Positions 44,162-55,653 of a DNA stretch of 64,000 nt are shown here, piece after piece (within the stretch, counting starts at the first letter, position 1; each line of letters opens with the position of its first letter). This DNA is from Alectoria sarmentosa (lineage: Eukaryota > Ascomycota > Lecanoromycetes > Lecanorales > Parmeliaceae): assembly GCA_009733775.1 (NCBI GenBank), contig WOGZ01000023.1, forward strand, positions 124,001-188,000. The letters are read 5' to 3'. The position numbers and the translations under genes were made by a program. The notes under the pieces are model-generated. The model saw nothing but the letters and a program-made list of their open reading frames with translations, was not told where the DNA came from and made no database searches.

Positions 44162-45479
44162 TGTTGCCAAGGGATTTGAGCCACCGCTACCCTCGTCACT
44201 ACTTTACTCCGTGAAGTACGGGGACAAAGCCTTTTTTAGCCACTGGGCGAGATCCGATCTCAGATCTGGAGAAAGGTCAACAACCAAGCAGCAAATCCTT
44301 CTTACTTGTTGAAAACAAACGTCGTCCAGCTAATAATTACAGCAGCTTGGGATGATAATCGGTAGTAAGTAATTGGACAGATGATTTCATTACTTACACC
44401 CAGGTCAATAACAATAATATAATTATAATTACAATTATAATAATTGCGCTGAGCAAGAAGGTATTTTTGAAATATCAGTGCGAGAAAGTGTGGAAGTCTC
44501 TACTCTACTCTTTTGTACTACTTAGATGGTGATGGAAATCATAAGTAAGCTACTACTTTACTACGGCACTCCCAATGCCGGTTTGGTGCTGTCATGGCCA
44601 AGTTTTCGGACATTAAATAAAAGTGATTGCCTCCATCATTTCCCAACATCACAACTCTACTCTACCTTACCTTACATAACCCATCCCCTACGCCTATAAA
44701 GCAAGAAGTAAGCCCGGAAATACGAGACAAAAATGCTCACCTGATCTCTGCAAATGGTGGCATCCTCTACAGTGGCACTATTCGCCCTCGTTGCACGAGT
44801 TCAAATTGAGTGCCGAGTTTGGCACCTCGATTCAAATGTCGGCTTAGCGGACAGAAAGGTCTTCGCCTGTCCCTCTGGCGTGTAAAACCCATCACCAAAT
44901 AGCCCCCAAAGTGGACGAGCCAGGAATTCTTGGGGGCAGACGCTTACCTCCATGCTTATGACCAGTCCAATGAAACACACCTCTCAGTCTCGCAGTCCAG
45001 CACGCATTGATTCCGTGGCCGATGACTCCTGAAGCAAAGACCCGCTTCTTGACAGATATTGAAAATGCAGGAGCCCGAGCAACGCCACGGTATTGGAAGA
45101 GACCAGCGTAAGGGTAATTTCCATCGTGCTCTACTATGATTAAGAAGACCCAAATCTTTCCTGCGTGCTTCTGGTACCTCCTGGGAACATTCAAGCTCAA
45201 GCGCCTGTCTTGGGACAATTGTGCAAATGACCGGACCTCACTTATGATTATGTTGAATGGGCGCATACCCTCTCTGGTTTTTTACAAATTTCATATTTTC
45301 CTGCATACTGTTCACCGCCTTCTGTCTGCCTCTCTCGTCTCTTTATCATGTCAATAGCCGATGGTGCTTGATTCTCTCCGTCTATACACCGCATCTTCTC
45401 TCATCAGTTGCCTTAAAGGCAAGCAACCCTTCCAGATTCCTCCCGTCTTCAAGGGATCGACTCCTGTTCACCACGATCA
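44162..45479. other. Divergent intergenic region, sskB and 2OG-oxygenase promoters
   Basis: It has an AT-rich block at 44395-44450 (ATAATTATAATTACAATT type). Minus-strand frames at 44892-45266 have no domain. No other gene is supported. Confidence 0.4.
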
Positions 45480-47352
45480 TGGCAGACCGTCCCCAGGAAA
45501 CATTCTCTGAGTATCCAGACCAGGCGGCATTCAAAGGTCTAGGTGCGAGAAAGTTTCAGCAGATGGCCAATGACAACATGTTGAGACGCCTCGCAGCAGC
45601 GGTAGATGGCCAAGCTGTTGCCGCCACCTTTGCTTGTGGAGGCTCTCTACTAATTTCCTCTTGCCTCCGAAGAGACGACAGCGATGATGATGGCATTGTG
45701 CCCTGCCTCCAATTGCGATGGAACAAAAAAGACAGTGCTGGGGGCAGAGTCCGCTTTCCTCTCACTCCAGACGACCAAGCGGGGCTGCAGGAGCTCGGGG
45801 AGGCTTGCCAGCCTGCTGCCTTTGGACTGGGCGGCAAAGAAGTCCTTGACCAATCTTACCGAAAAGCTGGAAAATTAGACAGATCCAATTTCCTCACTGA
45901 CTTCCACCCACATGACTGCGGAATATAGACTCTATCCGTCAAATACTTCTGCCGAGCATGACCAAGGGGGGAGAGGGCATCGGTATTGGCACCCGAGGAG
46001 TTAGGGCCAAACTGTACAAACTAAATGTGGGTAGGCCAGGACTTTTGATCATTCGCTTTAATCATTCTCTCAGGTATACTCCGGTCCTTCTGGCATGTTC
46101 AATACGCATGTCGACACTCCACGTGGAGCTAAGAATTTTGGCTCGTTGGTCGTCTGCCTGCCTTGCAGCCACGTGGGTAAGCTTTTATGGAGATTCGTTA
46201 GAGAATCAGGTCCCTGCTGATGCAGTACACGTTAGGTGGCACTTTGAAGATCTGGCACAAAGGAAGGCCTGTAACATTTGATTGGAGCAACGGAGATGAA
46301 GAACGATTGCAATGGGCTGCCTTTTATGGAGATTGCGAGCACCAGGTTATGGAGGTCACCAGTGGACACCGCATCACTCTAACCTACAATCTATACTACT
46401 CCGAGGTTGGCAACCTTGCCCAGCCTGTCGCGGACCCAAAGCAACTTGCCCTCTACAGCATGATTCAGGAGATGTACGAAACCCCAGGATTTATGAGCAA
46501 AGGTAGAGATTGAAGGTTCTTCTTGATAAAATTCTGATTGATACTAATTGATGATCCAGGGGCTTTGATTGGTGTCTTTTGCAATCATCAGTATGCCCAT
46601 TCTCAATCGAGTGGTCGTCTGTCACTTCCAGGATCACTCAAAGGCGTTGACCTTGCCGTCTTCGCTGCTTTCAAGGCGCTTGGCCTAAAGGTCCTCGTAA
46701 AGCCGGTCATGGAAAAGTACGGCTGGAACGGCCATTCTTGGGGAGGTCTCAGAGTACGAGCTGTTGGACTGGAAGACAAGCAGTCCGAAGAGCCGGAACT
46801 TGATTCCAATGGTCGTCGCAAAAGTGCTCCGGATTTCGATGGAGAGTTTGGGACGGCAAATGCTGGGGACGACCCAGACCACGAGGAGTATGAGGACTAT
46901 GATGACTACGATGACTATGAAGATTCAGTATCCAAGGGCTCTGTGGTTGGCACTGGTCTACACGGCGTGGTATTGGGTGGAGGTGGTGGCTTGGAGGACA
47001 TGCACACGGATGACGACTACGGAGTATGTTACGACCGTACCTATTGGCCTTCGAAACCCCTTCGAACACTGATCACATCTAAAACAGGGACTCGCACCGA
47101 AGAGATGGCGGCACAAAGTGATACAGGATATTCATTGCTGAGTGACCCAGTTCATGAAGACTTGGCTGAAGCGCACATGGCGGTACGTCCCTGCACCGAT
47201 GCGAGGAGACGACCCGATTGACTGAGGACTTGCAGTACGGCAACGAGCCATGTCTATCATGGTCATTCTCAGCAGCCGCGATCATCGTCACGATGCCTTC
47301 GAGTTTGAAACGAGATTTGCCCTCGACAAATCCAAATGCGAACACAAGTTGA
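45480..47352 (+). pseudogene. 2-oxoglutarate Fe(II) oxygenase-like gene with an apparent 1-nt frameshift
   Basis: This fungal family resembles prolyl-hydroxylase-type 2OG oxygenases; substrates are unknown. Segments are 45480-46026 (with the break), 46074-46176, 46236-46502, 46560-47182 and 47236-47352. The core has YSGPSGMFNTHVDTPRG with the HxD metal pair, FGSLVVCLPCSHVGG, and CEHQVMEVTSGHRITLTYNL with the distal His and the Arg for 2OG. The end has the family's YGNEPCLSWSF. In the first exon the frame reads TDFHPHDCGI and then meets TAG at 45926-45928. Two bases earlier a different frame continues perfectly as IDSIRQILLPSM up to KLYKLN. One base appears to be missing near 45922-45925. All downstream splice sites and residues are intact, so this is either a recent mutation or a sequence error. 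Confidence 0.75.
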
Positions 47353-48345
47353 ATAGGCAGGAGGAAGCCGTAGATTTATAGTGTGGAAACTTCCGGAGAA
47401 AGGTATCATCAGTGCTCGTGAAGGTAGAGCCAGAATTGCAAGCAAGACTTTCTACCGTACAGTACACTATGACCGAAGCACGGCGGCGAAACATGCTCGG
47501 CTGTGTCGTTTAATTGGTTTCCCAGTTCCCACCCTCGTGAAAGGCTGAAATTGAAAGTTTGAAACAAAAGATGGAATTAATCGCCCCACGCCAAGCGAGG
47601 ATCACAGTTGTGCCTGCAGAAAATAGACAGTCTTGGCGTTTTCCACGATTGTGCGCCATTGGTGCCATTGGTGCCATTGAAGTCCTTCCGCAGTCATACC
47701 AAAGCGAGCACTTTTGCAGCCATCATCTACGTACTTCACTCGTCAGCATTATCAGTGCTTGAATGCAATAATGTAGGGAAGCCGTTGGTTGTAAGTTAGC
47801 TTGGCGTTATGATTTATGATTTATCATTCATATCATTTTTGTTCTTATTATCAATTCATCATTTTTATCATCATTAACATCATTGATTACTATCATGATT
47901 TCCAAGGCACCAAAGGTGAAAAGGCAACTGTCGGTTCAAGTTCATTCGGTAGGTTGGTAAAGTAGGTAGGTAGGTATTAATAATAATAATATGAGATTGA
48001 GATTCACTTTTTTTGGTGGTGACTGGTGAATTTCGAACCTCCACCACTGTGCCTCATCTCCTGCAACTGTGATCTGCACAGCGTCTTGGCGTTATTAAGC
48101 GCAAAACAACTTGACCCGCTCCAACCAGATGAGGGCGCAAATCACACGTCTTGCCCTCCCCACTCTTCCTGCTTCCACCCACCCACCTGAGATATTTCAA
48201 ACCAGACTCGCACTACCTAAGGTACTCCAAGGGTTCTAGCCTGAGTTGCATACGAGCAATCAGCAAACATCGCAGCTCGTTGAATTCTCCCAAAGCTCTA
48301 CCAGGGCCGTGACGCGTGAGCTGGCCATTCTGAAAATCAATAGAC
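47353..48345. other. Intergenic and promoter region of the ammonium permease
   Basis: The region is AT-rich with ATCATT-type repeats between 47810 and 47900 that include GATA sites, listed separately. No gene is supported. Confidence 0.5.
47821..47870. promoter_or_regulatory. Cluster of three GATA-factor sites upstream of the ammonium permease
   Basis: TTATCA (TGATAA on the other strand) occurs at 47821-47826, 47848-47853 and 47865-47870, about 480-525 bp before the start codon. TGATAA is an optimal HGATAR site for AreA/Nit2-type nitrogen regulators, which are known to need closely spaced pairs. Ammonium permease genes are classic targets. The AT-rich setting makes chance matches more likely. 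Confidence 0.45.
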
Positions 48346-50092
48346 ATGTCCGGTCCTGTGGTGGAAGGGGTTGACCTGAGCGCTCTCAATTACACCACCC
48401 TCGTTCCATATAATGAGACCATACCCACCGGCGGAAACTCCCTCACCCAGGATCTCAACGTTCACTATGATGTATGCCTCTTACCACCAGCATCAGTCAT
48501 CGCGGCCACTGACTGACCCGACAATGCTAGGCCGGCGATATCGCCTGGATGCTCACGTCCACCGCTCTCGTCTTACTCATGATTCCAGGTGTTGGGTAAG
48601 TCTTCAAACAACTTGACCACTCGATCATCATCCAACTCTGACACCCGTATCAGCTTCTTCTACTCTGGACTCGCGCGAAGGAAATCGGCGCTCTCCCTGA
48701 TATGGCTTTCGATGATGGCTACTGCTGTCACCTCATTCCAGTGGTTCTTCTGGGGCTACTCTCTCACCTTCTCACACTCGGCTGGAAAGTTCATTGGAGA
48801 CCTCGAAAACATCGGGTTTAGAAATACGTTGGCTGCACCGTCTGTTGGTAGCCACAGGATCCCAGATCTTATGTTCGCCGTGTACCAGGGCATGTTTGCC
48901 GCTATTACGTATGATGATCTCCCTCTAATTATTGCATGGTCATGGTTGTTGACATCTCATGTATAGCGTAGCTCTCGCCGTCGGTGCTGTTGCGGAGAGA
49001 GGCCGTATGCTCCCCTGCGTTATCTTCATGCTTGTCTGGGCTACACTCATCTACGACCCGATCGCTTGCTGGACGTGGAATCCTCACGGGTGGGTAGCAT
49101 CTATGGGTGGACTCGACTTTGCCGGCGGCACACCTGTGCATATTTCCTCCGGATCCGCTGCTCTAGCGTACTCGCTTATGCTTGGAAAGAGAAGGGGACA
49201 TGGAACCCATGAGTTGAACTTTCGACCTCACAACGTGACTCAAGTCATCATCGGAACGGTATTTCTATGGGTTGGATGGTTTGGCTTCAATGCCGGTTCG
49301 GCCCTGAGTGCAAGCATGCGCGCTGTCATGGCCGCTGTCGTTACCAACCTCGCAGCTTCCGTCGGAGGAGTGACATGGTGCCTGCTGGATTACAGGCTCG
49401 AAAGAAAATGGTCGGCCGTCGGATTTTGTTCTGGAGTGGTCGCAGGCTTGGTTGCGATCACTCCAGGATCTGGATACGTACCAGCTTGGTCCGCTGTGAT
49501 ATATGGCGTTCTTGCAGGATCCGCGTGTAACTACGGTACGAAGATCAAATTCCTCCTTGGCATTGACGATGCTTTGGATATCTTCGCCGTGCATGCTATC
49601 GGTGGACTCGTTGGCAACCTCTGCACAGGGTTCTTTGCAGCGTAAGTACCACCTTCCGGAAATACACAGTCCGGGCATTGACAAAATTCCAGTGACTACA
49701 TAGCACACCTCGACGGCTTCACCGTGATACCTGGGGGATGGCTCAATCACCACTGGATCCAGCTCGCCTACCAGCTCGCTGATTCCGTCTCCGGGTTCGC
49801 CTACTCGTTTGGCGGTTCATGTATCATCCTCTTCCTCATGAACCTCATCCCAGGCCTTCGACTACGAGCCAGTGAAGAAGCTGAGGTCCTCGGCATGGAT
49901 GATGCCGAGATTGGCGAATTTGCCTACGATTACGTTGAGCTTACGCGAGACGTCCTCAACGGTGATGCATTGATCGACGATAACGAGTCAAAATATTCTG
50001 GCAATCAAGATTCCCCAATGGGCCATGGTCATGAGAAGAACTTTTCGACATCTTCCGATGAGATACCAATGAAGGTACGCCAGCGGCCGTGA
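48346..50092 (+). CDS. Ammonium permease, Mep/Amt family
   Basis: This plasma-membrane ammonium transporter is similar to MeaA/MepA and yeast Mep2. Exons are 48346-48471, 48531-48595, 48654-48908, 48967-49641 and 49693-50092, giving 506 residues. The family features are GDIAWMLTSTALVLLMIPGVGFFYSGLARRK, split over three exons, then AVAERGRMLP, the Amt signature DFAGGTPVHISSGSAALAYS, GWFGFNAGSAL, and the second pore histidine in DIFAVHAIGGLVGNLCTG. An N-glycosylation site (NYTT) is near the N-terminus, as in Mep2. The cytosolic tail is acidic and Ser-rich. Clustered GATA sites upstream fit nitrogen control. Confidence 0.95.
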
Positions 50093-50667
50093 GCAAATCG
50101 AGTCTCACTGGCCAATTGGTATCAACGGCTAACTTTCTCTTCTCGATATGTATAACGACCCTGGAGTTCTCTTTAATTATCTGGAGGGGTCCAAAGGGTC
50201 GTCTAGGGACTCTAGCGGGGGGCGCAATGTCTTCGTTTAACATAAGGCAGTTGCTATGGGGCGATTTGAAGCGCAGGGACTTTGAAGCATACCTGGATAG
50301 GTCTAGCGATTATTGTGTATCATATTCCACGGTCTAGATATCTACTCTTATACCATGTCTCGGTCTGAGCAGAAAAACTATGCCTTTGAGTTTGTAGCTT
50401 CCACCGATCAATGTCATGTCTGGTTTTTCCTACCACGTCAAGGCCACGATACTAATGTATATTGCACCACCACTGTCCAGCTTTAGAGATGCAACAATTA
50501 CGGAAATTTCTCCGAGCTCCGAGCTCTCCAAAGTGGAGGTCTGTGGTAGGCGCGAGAAGTTTTAGCCGAGGGCTACCCTCTTGCCTGAGTCTATGAACTT
50601 CGATCCCTGAACCTCTGCCACAGGCTTCATTTTCAAGCATCGTTGAAAATAGAGAGCTCTTGCAATC
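50093..50667. other. Short intergenic region
   Basis: This is 3' sequence of the permease and promoter of the splicing-factor gene. No other feature is recognised. Confidence 0.5.
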
Positions 50668-52248
50668 ATGGCTAGCATCGAATCACCAATCCATTCTCCC
50701 GCCCTACCCCTATCTAACTTCCCCCAAAGTCCCGAAGAATTCGACGCAGACTCACGCGTTTCCTTCTCGAAGCTCGTCAACAAGTTCATCCTTGAAGCAG
50801 ATAATGGTGAAGAGTTTGAGTTTGATGATGCACTGAAGAGATGGGTTCCAGTGGTACGCCCTCATCCCCTACGTATATATGAGGGTGCCCATGCAAGCTA
50901 TGGTCAGGATGGCGGATTCTAATTGCATGCCTGGTTGTGGTTGGATCTACAGTTGGACGATGCTTTGATGGAGCAGCAAAGAGCGGCGTACGCTGTTAAA
51001 GGTGTGGATGAGTCGGAGCCGGCGCAGGCGGGCAAGAAGAGGAAGAAGCAGATTTATACCAATGGAGAGGATGTAGGGACCAACTTCTGCCAACCCATCT
51101 CCCTGTAGAAGCAGCCTTGCTACAGACCGCTGATGTTCTATCTTTTAAAACAGGAAACAGGTGGTCGAGTAAACACCAAGAAAGCAAAGCCCACACCAGA
51201 ACCCCGAGAACGCAAAAATACGGCTGTCTACGTAACCTCGCTCCCACTTGACACCACAGTGCAAGAAGTTCATGACGTCTTCTCACGATGTGGTGTCATT
51301 GCCGAAGAAATCGACCGTGGTAAGCCTCGTATAAAACTGTACACCGATGACGATGGAAGCTTCAAAGGAGATGCCCTCATACTCTACTTTCGAGCCGAGA
51401 GCGTCGACTTGGCCAGGCAGCTCCTGGATGATACGGAGTTTAGATTGGGGGATGGGCAGAAAATGAAGGTCGCCGCCGCCGACTTTAGTTATAAAGCTCA
51501 GAAAGACGCGCCGCCGAAAAGCAATATGAAGGAAAAGAAGAAGATAATCAAGAAGACGCAGAAGCTGAATAAGTAGGGCGCCACTTCCTTGCAATACTGT
51601 GTGGAGGCATTGCTGACCATTCACAGTAAACTCGCAGATTGGGACGATGATGATCCACAAGCTATTCAGGAGACCAGTTCACGGTGGGATAAGGTGGTTA
51701 TCCTGAAACACCTGTTCACTCTCAAGGAACTCGAGGTGCTTCTAATTCCTCCATTGATTTTAGTCTACATCCATTTCTAATGCCTCTCTCATCTACAGGA
51801 AGACCCAGCAGCCATCCTGGATATCAAAGAAGATATCCGAGAAGAATGTGCCAAGATGGGCGATGTCACCAACGTTGTTCTCTTCGACAAAGAACCCGAC
51901 GGCATAGCAAGTGTACGGTATGGTAATGCTGTGGCAGCTAATGAATGCGTGAAGGTATGTATATCGACCCTCCTAAACTCACTGACTCATTACCCAAATC
52001 ATTACTTGCAAAGCCCGAGCAAAGCCTACGCTTTTACTGATGTTTCCCTCTGAATGAAGGTCATGAACGGCCGCCACTTCTCCGGCATGGTCGTCGAAGC
52101 CTACATCGCCGACGGCAACGAAAAGTTCAAGAAGTCGAGCGAGAAGAAAGCTGCTATAATTGAAAAAGAAGAGGGTGAGGAAGAGGGCAAGCGATTAGAT
52201 CAATTTGGAAGCTGGCTTGAGGAAGAGGCTGGCTCTGCAAAGGAGTGA
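50668..52248 (+). CDS. Tat-SF1/Cus2-like U2 snRNP splicing factor
   Basis: Cus2 helps U2 snRNA folding and contacts SF3b during prespliceosome assembly. Six exons are predicted: 50668-50853, 50953-51072, 51154-51572, 51627-51735, 51799-51954 and 52060-52248, giving 392 residues with consistent phases. RRM1 covers TAVYVTSLPLDTTVQEVHDV to MKVAAADFS. The second, UHM-type RRM starts WDKVVILKHLFTLKELE and has DVTNVVLFDKEPDGIASVRY and NGRHFSGMVVEAYI. The tail KRLDQFGSWLEEEAGSA is typical. The N-terminal part contains FEFDDALKRWVPV, a family motif. Confidence 0.9.
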
Positions 52249-53399
52249 ATCAGTCGTGAGGAAGTTCGGAGTCTGGAGTGCTGCAGCCTCTGGGTCGTGG
52301 GTGAGGATCTCGGCGAGGATGGAAGTGTCCAGGTGATGGGTTTGTTCCACATGCATGGGACTTGTCGTTGATTCGACGTCAATGATGTCCCCCTTTTGAA
52401 AAGCCCACAGGGACTATTGTGTTCTTGTCCTTCCAGGTCCAGCGTTTGCAAGTCAAATTTCTGTACGCGCTAACAAGAAGCGGCCCAAGACGCCGCTACG
52501 CAAGAAGGGACAAACAGAAGCGACCAGACCAGAATTGTTTACAGTTACCCAAAGGAACAAGACACCAATGATGATTCCTCCATGTTAGTCAAGTCGGAAA
52601 AGTGACTGCTCAAATTGTCGTTGTTGATTTGAATCCACCTATGCTTGACAGCCCTCACAGCATTCTCCCCTCCTTCGACATCACACACAACCTGCACCTC
52701 CCTTCCAGACCCCCAAACTAGATTTACTGCTCCAACACCGTCTGCCTAGAACTCTATAGCTACCCACCCCCCAATCCGTAACTGCTCCGTCAACAACGCA
52801 AGCACAGACGCGATAATTGGTGCACCGTGACGATGGAAAGTATCCCATGCACGGAGTGCTGGTGCGATCATGTGTGGCAAGACGATAACGATGGCGACGG
52901 AGGGACGAGGGTGGGTGTTGCATTCGAGCCTTAGCCGCAGTCCGAAATGATGACGGGAGGAAAGGGTTGAGCGGAGAGGTTGAGGCGATTGAAGCGGTTT
53001 TGGTGGAGGTAGAGCAATTATAATTTGGGACTCGATGTGGTAGAGGTGGAGGAGCGGCGGTGGGGACATGAATTTTTCCGTGGGAGGATGGACCAGGGAT
53101 CCACTCGCGCTACAACATGAATGAAGGATGCAGGAATGGAGACGACGCAATTTGTAGCACTGTTGAAAAGAAGGCTGCAGCAAAGGTTAGAGCACGACAA
53201 GCTTCACCTAGAATTTGGCACCGCTATGCAATCGCATTGAATTCCTGGCTAATCACCTCGCATGCTTCACTGTTTTTTCGCTAGAAACATAAGCAGTCTG
53301 AACCACGTGAACAACATCAATCGTGCGAATGTCGCATCGCTATTGCTACTACTCTCTGTTTCTCAATTGAGAGTGAAAGCAGACGTGCATTCGAACATC
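52249..53399. other. Convergent 3' region between the Cus2-like and tubulin genes
   Basis: Minus-strand frames at 52681-53200 have no domain. The region is probably 3' untranslated DNA of both genes. No gene is supported. Confidence 0.45.
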
Positions 53400-55179
53400 C
53401 TACTCCTCGCCCTCAACAGGAGCTTCCTCCTCACTATCGCGAGTGAAAGTCAGCAGTGATTAAAACGCGCAGCTGGTGGACATGGCTTACTACTCCTCTT
53501 CGCCCTCGGAAACGGAGGCCTCCTGGTATTGCTGGTATTCAGACACCAAGTCGTTCATGTTGCTCTCTGCCTCAGTAAACTCCATCTCGTCCATGCCCTC
53601 ACCTGTGTACCAATGCAAGAAAGCCTTACGACGGAACATGGCAGTGAATTGGTCGCCAACACGCTTAAACAGTTCCTGGATGGAAGTGGAGTTGCCGATG
53701 AAGGTCGAAGACATCTTTAGGCCGCGGGGAGGAATCGAGCAGAGAGCTGTCTGGACGTTGTTGGGAATCCACTCGACGAAGTAGGATGCATTCTTGTTCT
53801 GAACGTTGCGCATCTGGTCCTCAACTTCCTTCATGGAGACTTTGCCGCGGAAGATGGCGGCGCAAGTGAGGTAGCGGCCATTTCTGAAGTCTGAGGCGGC
53901 CATCATGTTCTTGGGGTCGTACATCTGTTGAGTCAACTCAGGCACAGTGACAGCGCGGAATGAGTGGGCACCACGGCTAGTGAGAGGTGCGAAGCCAACC
54001 ATGAAAAAATGTAGACGAGGGAATGGCACCATGTTAACGGCCAATTTGCGCAGGTCGGAGTTGAGTTGACCAGGGAAACGGAGACAGGTGGTGATTCCAG
54101 ACATGACTGCAGAGACAAGGTGGTTAAGGTCTCCGTATGATGGGTTTGAGAGCTTGAGGGTGCGCATGCATATGTCATAGAGTGCCTAGATGGACGTGTA
54201 AGTACTTAAATTTATACAGAAATTGCCTTTTTGACCAACCTCGTTGTCGATACAGAAGGTTTCATCTGAGTTCTCGACCAATTGATGGACGGATAATGTA
54301 GCATTGTATGGCTCTACCACGGTGTCGGACACCTTCGGTGATGGCACCACGGAGAATGTAGCCATCATACGGTCTGGGAACTCTTCACGGATTTTCGAGA
54401 TCAAAAGCGTACCCATACCAGCACCAGTTCCTCCACCGAGGGAGTGCGTGATCTGGAAACCCTGAAGGCAATCGCATCCTTCAGCCTCGCGACGCACAAC
54501 ATCGAGGACCTGGTCCACCAATTCTGCACCCTCGGTGTAATGACCCTTGGCCCAGTTGTTACCAGCACCAGATTGACCAAAGACGAAGTTGTCGGGTCGA
54601 AAGAGTTGGCCGAAAGGACCAGCGCGGACGGCATCCATGGTACCAGGCTCGAGGTCGACGAGGACCGCACGAGGGACATACTTGTCGTTGGATGCCTTCA
54701 AGACGGTGAGCTGCACATCATTGCAAGGAAAGACATCCTCATACTACCTCATTGAAGTAGACGTTCATACGCTCCAATTGAAGGTCGGATGTCCCATGGT
54801 ACCTAGACCGGGTCAGAGGTGTCCGTAAGTCGCGTCGTTTCTAGCATTTGCTTACTGGCCAGAGCCATCGAGTCCATGCTCGCCAGAGATATTCTGCCTG
54901 TATCATGAACCACCATGAGTATGTCTGTTATGTCGTGTAGTAGGCCTCGAGGATCAACACACCAGAAGGCAGCACCAATTTGGTTACCCTAGCCTTATCA
55001 GCCATAATCCAGGTTGTCAAAGACGAATAGACTCACGCATTGACCGGTTTGGAGATGTACCTGTATATCAGGGAGAGCAGAGTCAGCTATGTAGTCTTCG
55101 ACCGGCGGTAGGAAGGGAAATGGCAAGAGACGCGTTTGGAAAATTGTTGTGTAGGAGGACGACGTACAATTTCACGCAT
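53400..55179 (-). CDS. benA: Beta-tubulin
   Basis: This is the beta subunit of microtubules. Eight exons are predicted: 55179-55168, 55060-55037, 54988-54963, 54897-54856, 54802-54748, 54695-54240, 54185-53491 and 53433-53400, exactly 447 residues. The first four introns break the N-terminus after MREI, GQC, AAFW and GSGQ, as in other ascomycetes. The tubulin signature GGGTGAGMGTLLISKIREE is intact. The residues tied to benzimidazole resistance are wild type (Phe167, Glu198 and Phe200 in NSDETFC). The last intron lies in the acidic tail: the apparent TAG at 53490 is a splice junction, and the tail continues YEEEAPVEGEE. Missing this exon would give a protein 11 residues short. Confidence 0.97.
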
Positions 55180-55653
55180 CTCGACTTTGGAGTAAGATTG
55201 AAGACTTTAATGTGAGTAAAAGAGAGCAAGCCGAGAGATTGAGAGTGATATGAGTGTGAAGGTGGAGTGGTGGTTTAAGAGGACTGAGTTGGAGTCTTGA
55301 AGAGAGGAGAGCCGTGTTGTGGGACGCAAGCGCGAGGGCGCTTCGCAGGCTTGGCGTAAACACTGGAGAAAATCAACTCGCGACCACTATTGGTCCACCA
55401 ACTTTTTATCTCAATTAACTCACTCTCTCCCGAGTTCAATTTGGTGAAACGTTTATTCTGCTACCTTTCTTAGACTTATAGATCGAGTATACAGTCAAAA
55501 GGCTGTTCATTATCCATTAGAACTTCGGGGGACTGTAGCCGGTATATTACGTCAGTTCTACCGAAAGTTATAATATACTGTACAGAACCATGATCATATT
55601 GCTATGCTAGACAGTCGCATCACATACGGATCCCATTATCTACATATGAGACC
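55180..55653. other. Beta-tubulin promoter and 3' end of the MFS gene
   Basis: The region immediately upstream of the tubulin start is pyrimidine-rich on the coding strand, as in highly expressed fungal genes. No other feature is seen. Confidence 0.5.

Noticed and set aside
46749..47072. Overlapping frames in the 2OG oxygenase region
   Set aside because: They are antisense or shifted readings of the Asp/Tyr-rich coding segment.
53490..53492. Stop codon giving a beta-tubulin lacking its acidic tail
   Set aside because: The TA-G spans a splice donor; the tail continues in an exon at 53433-53400 and restores 447 residues.
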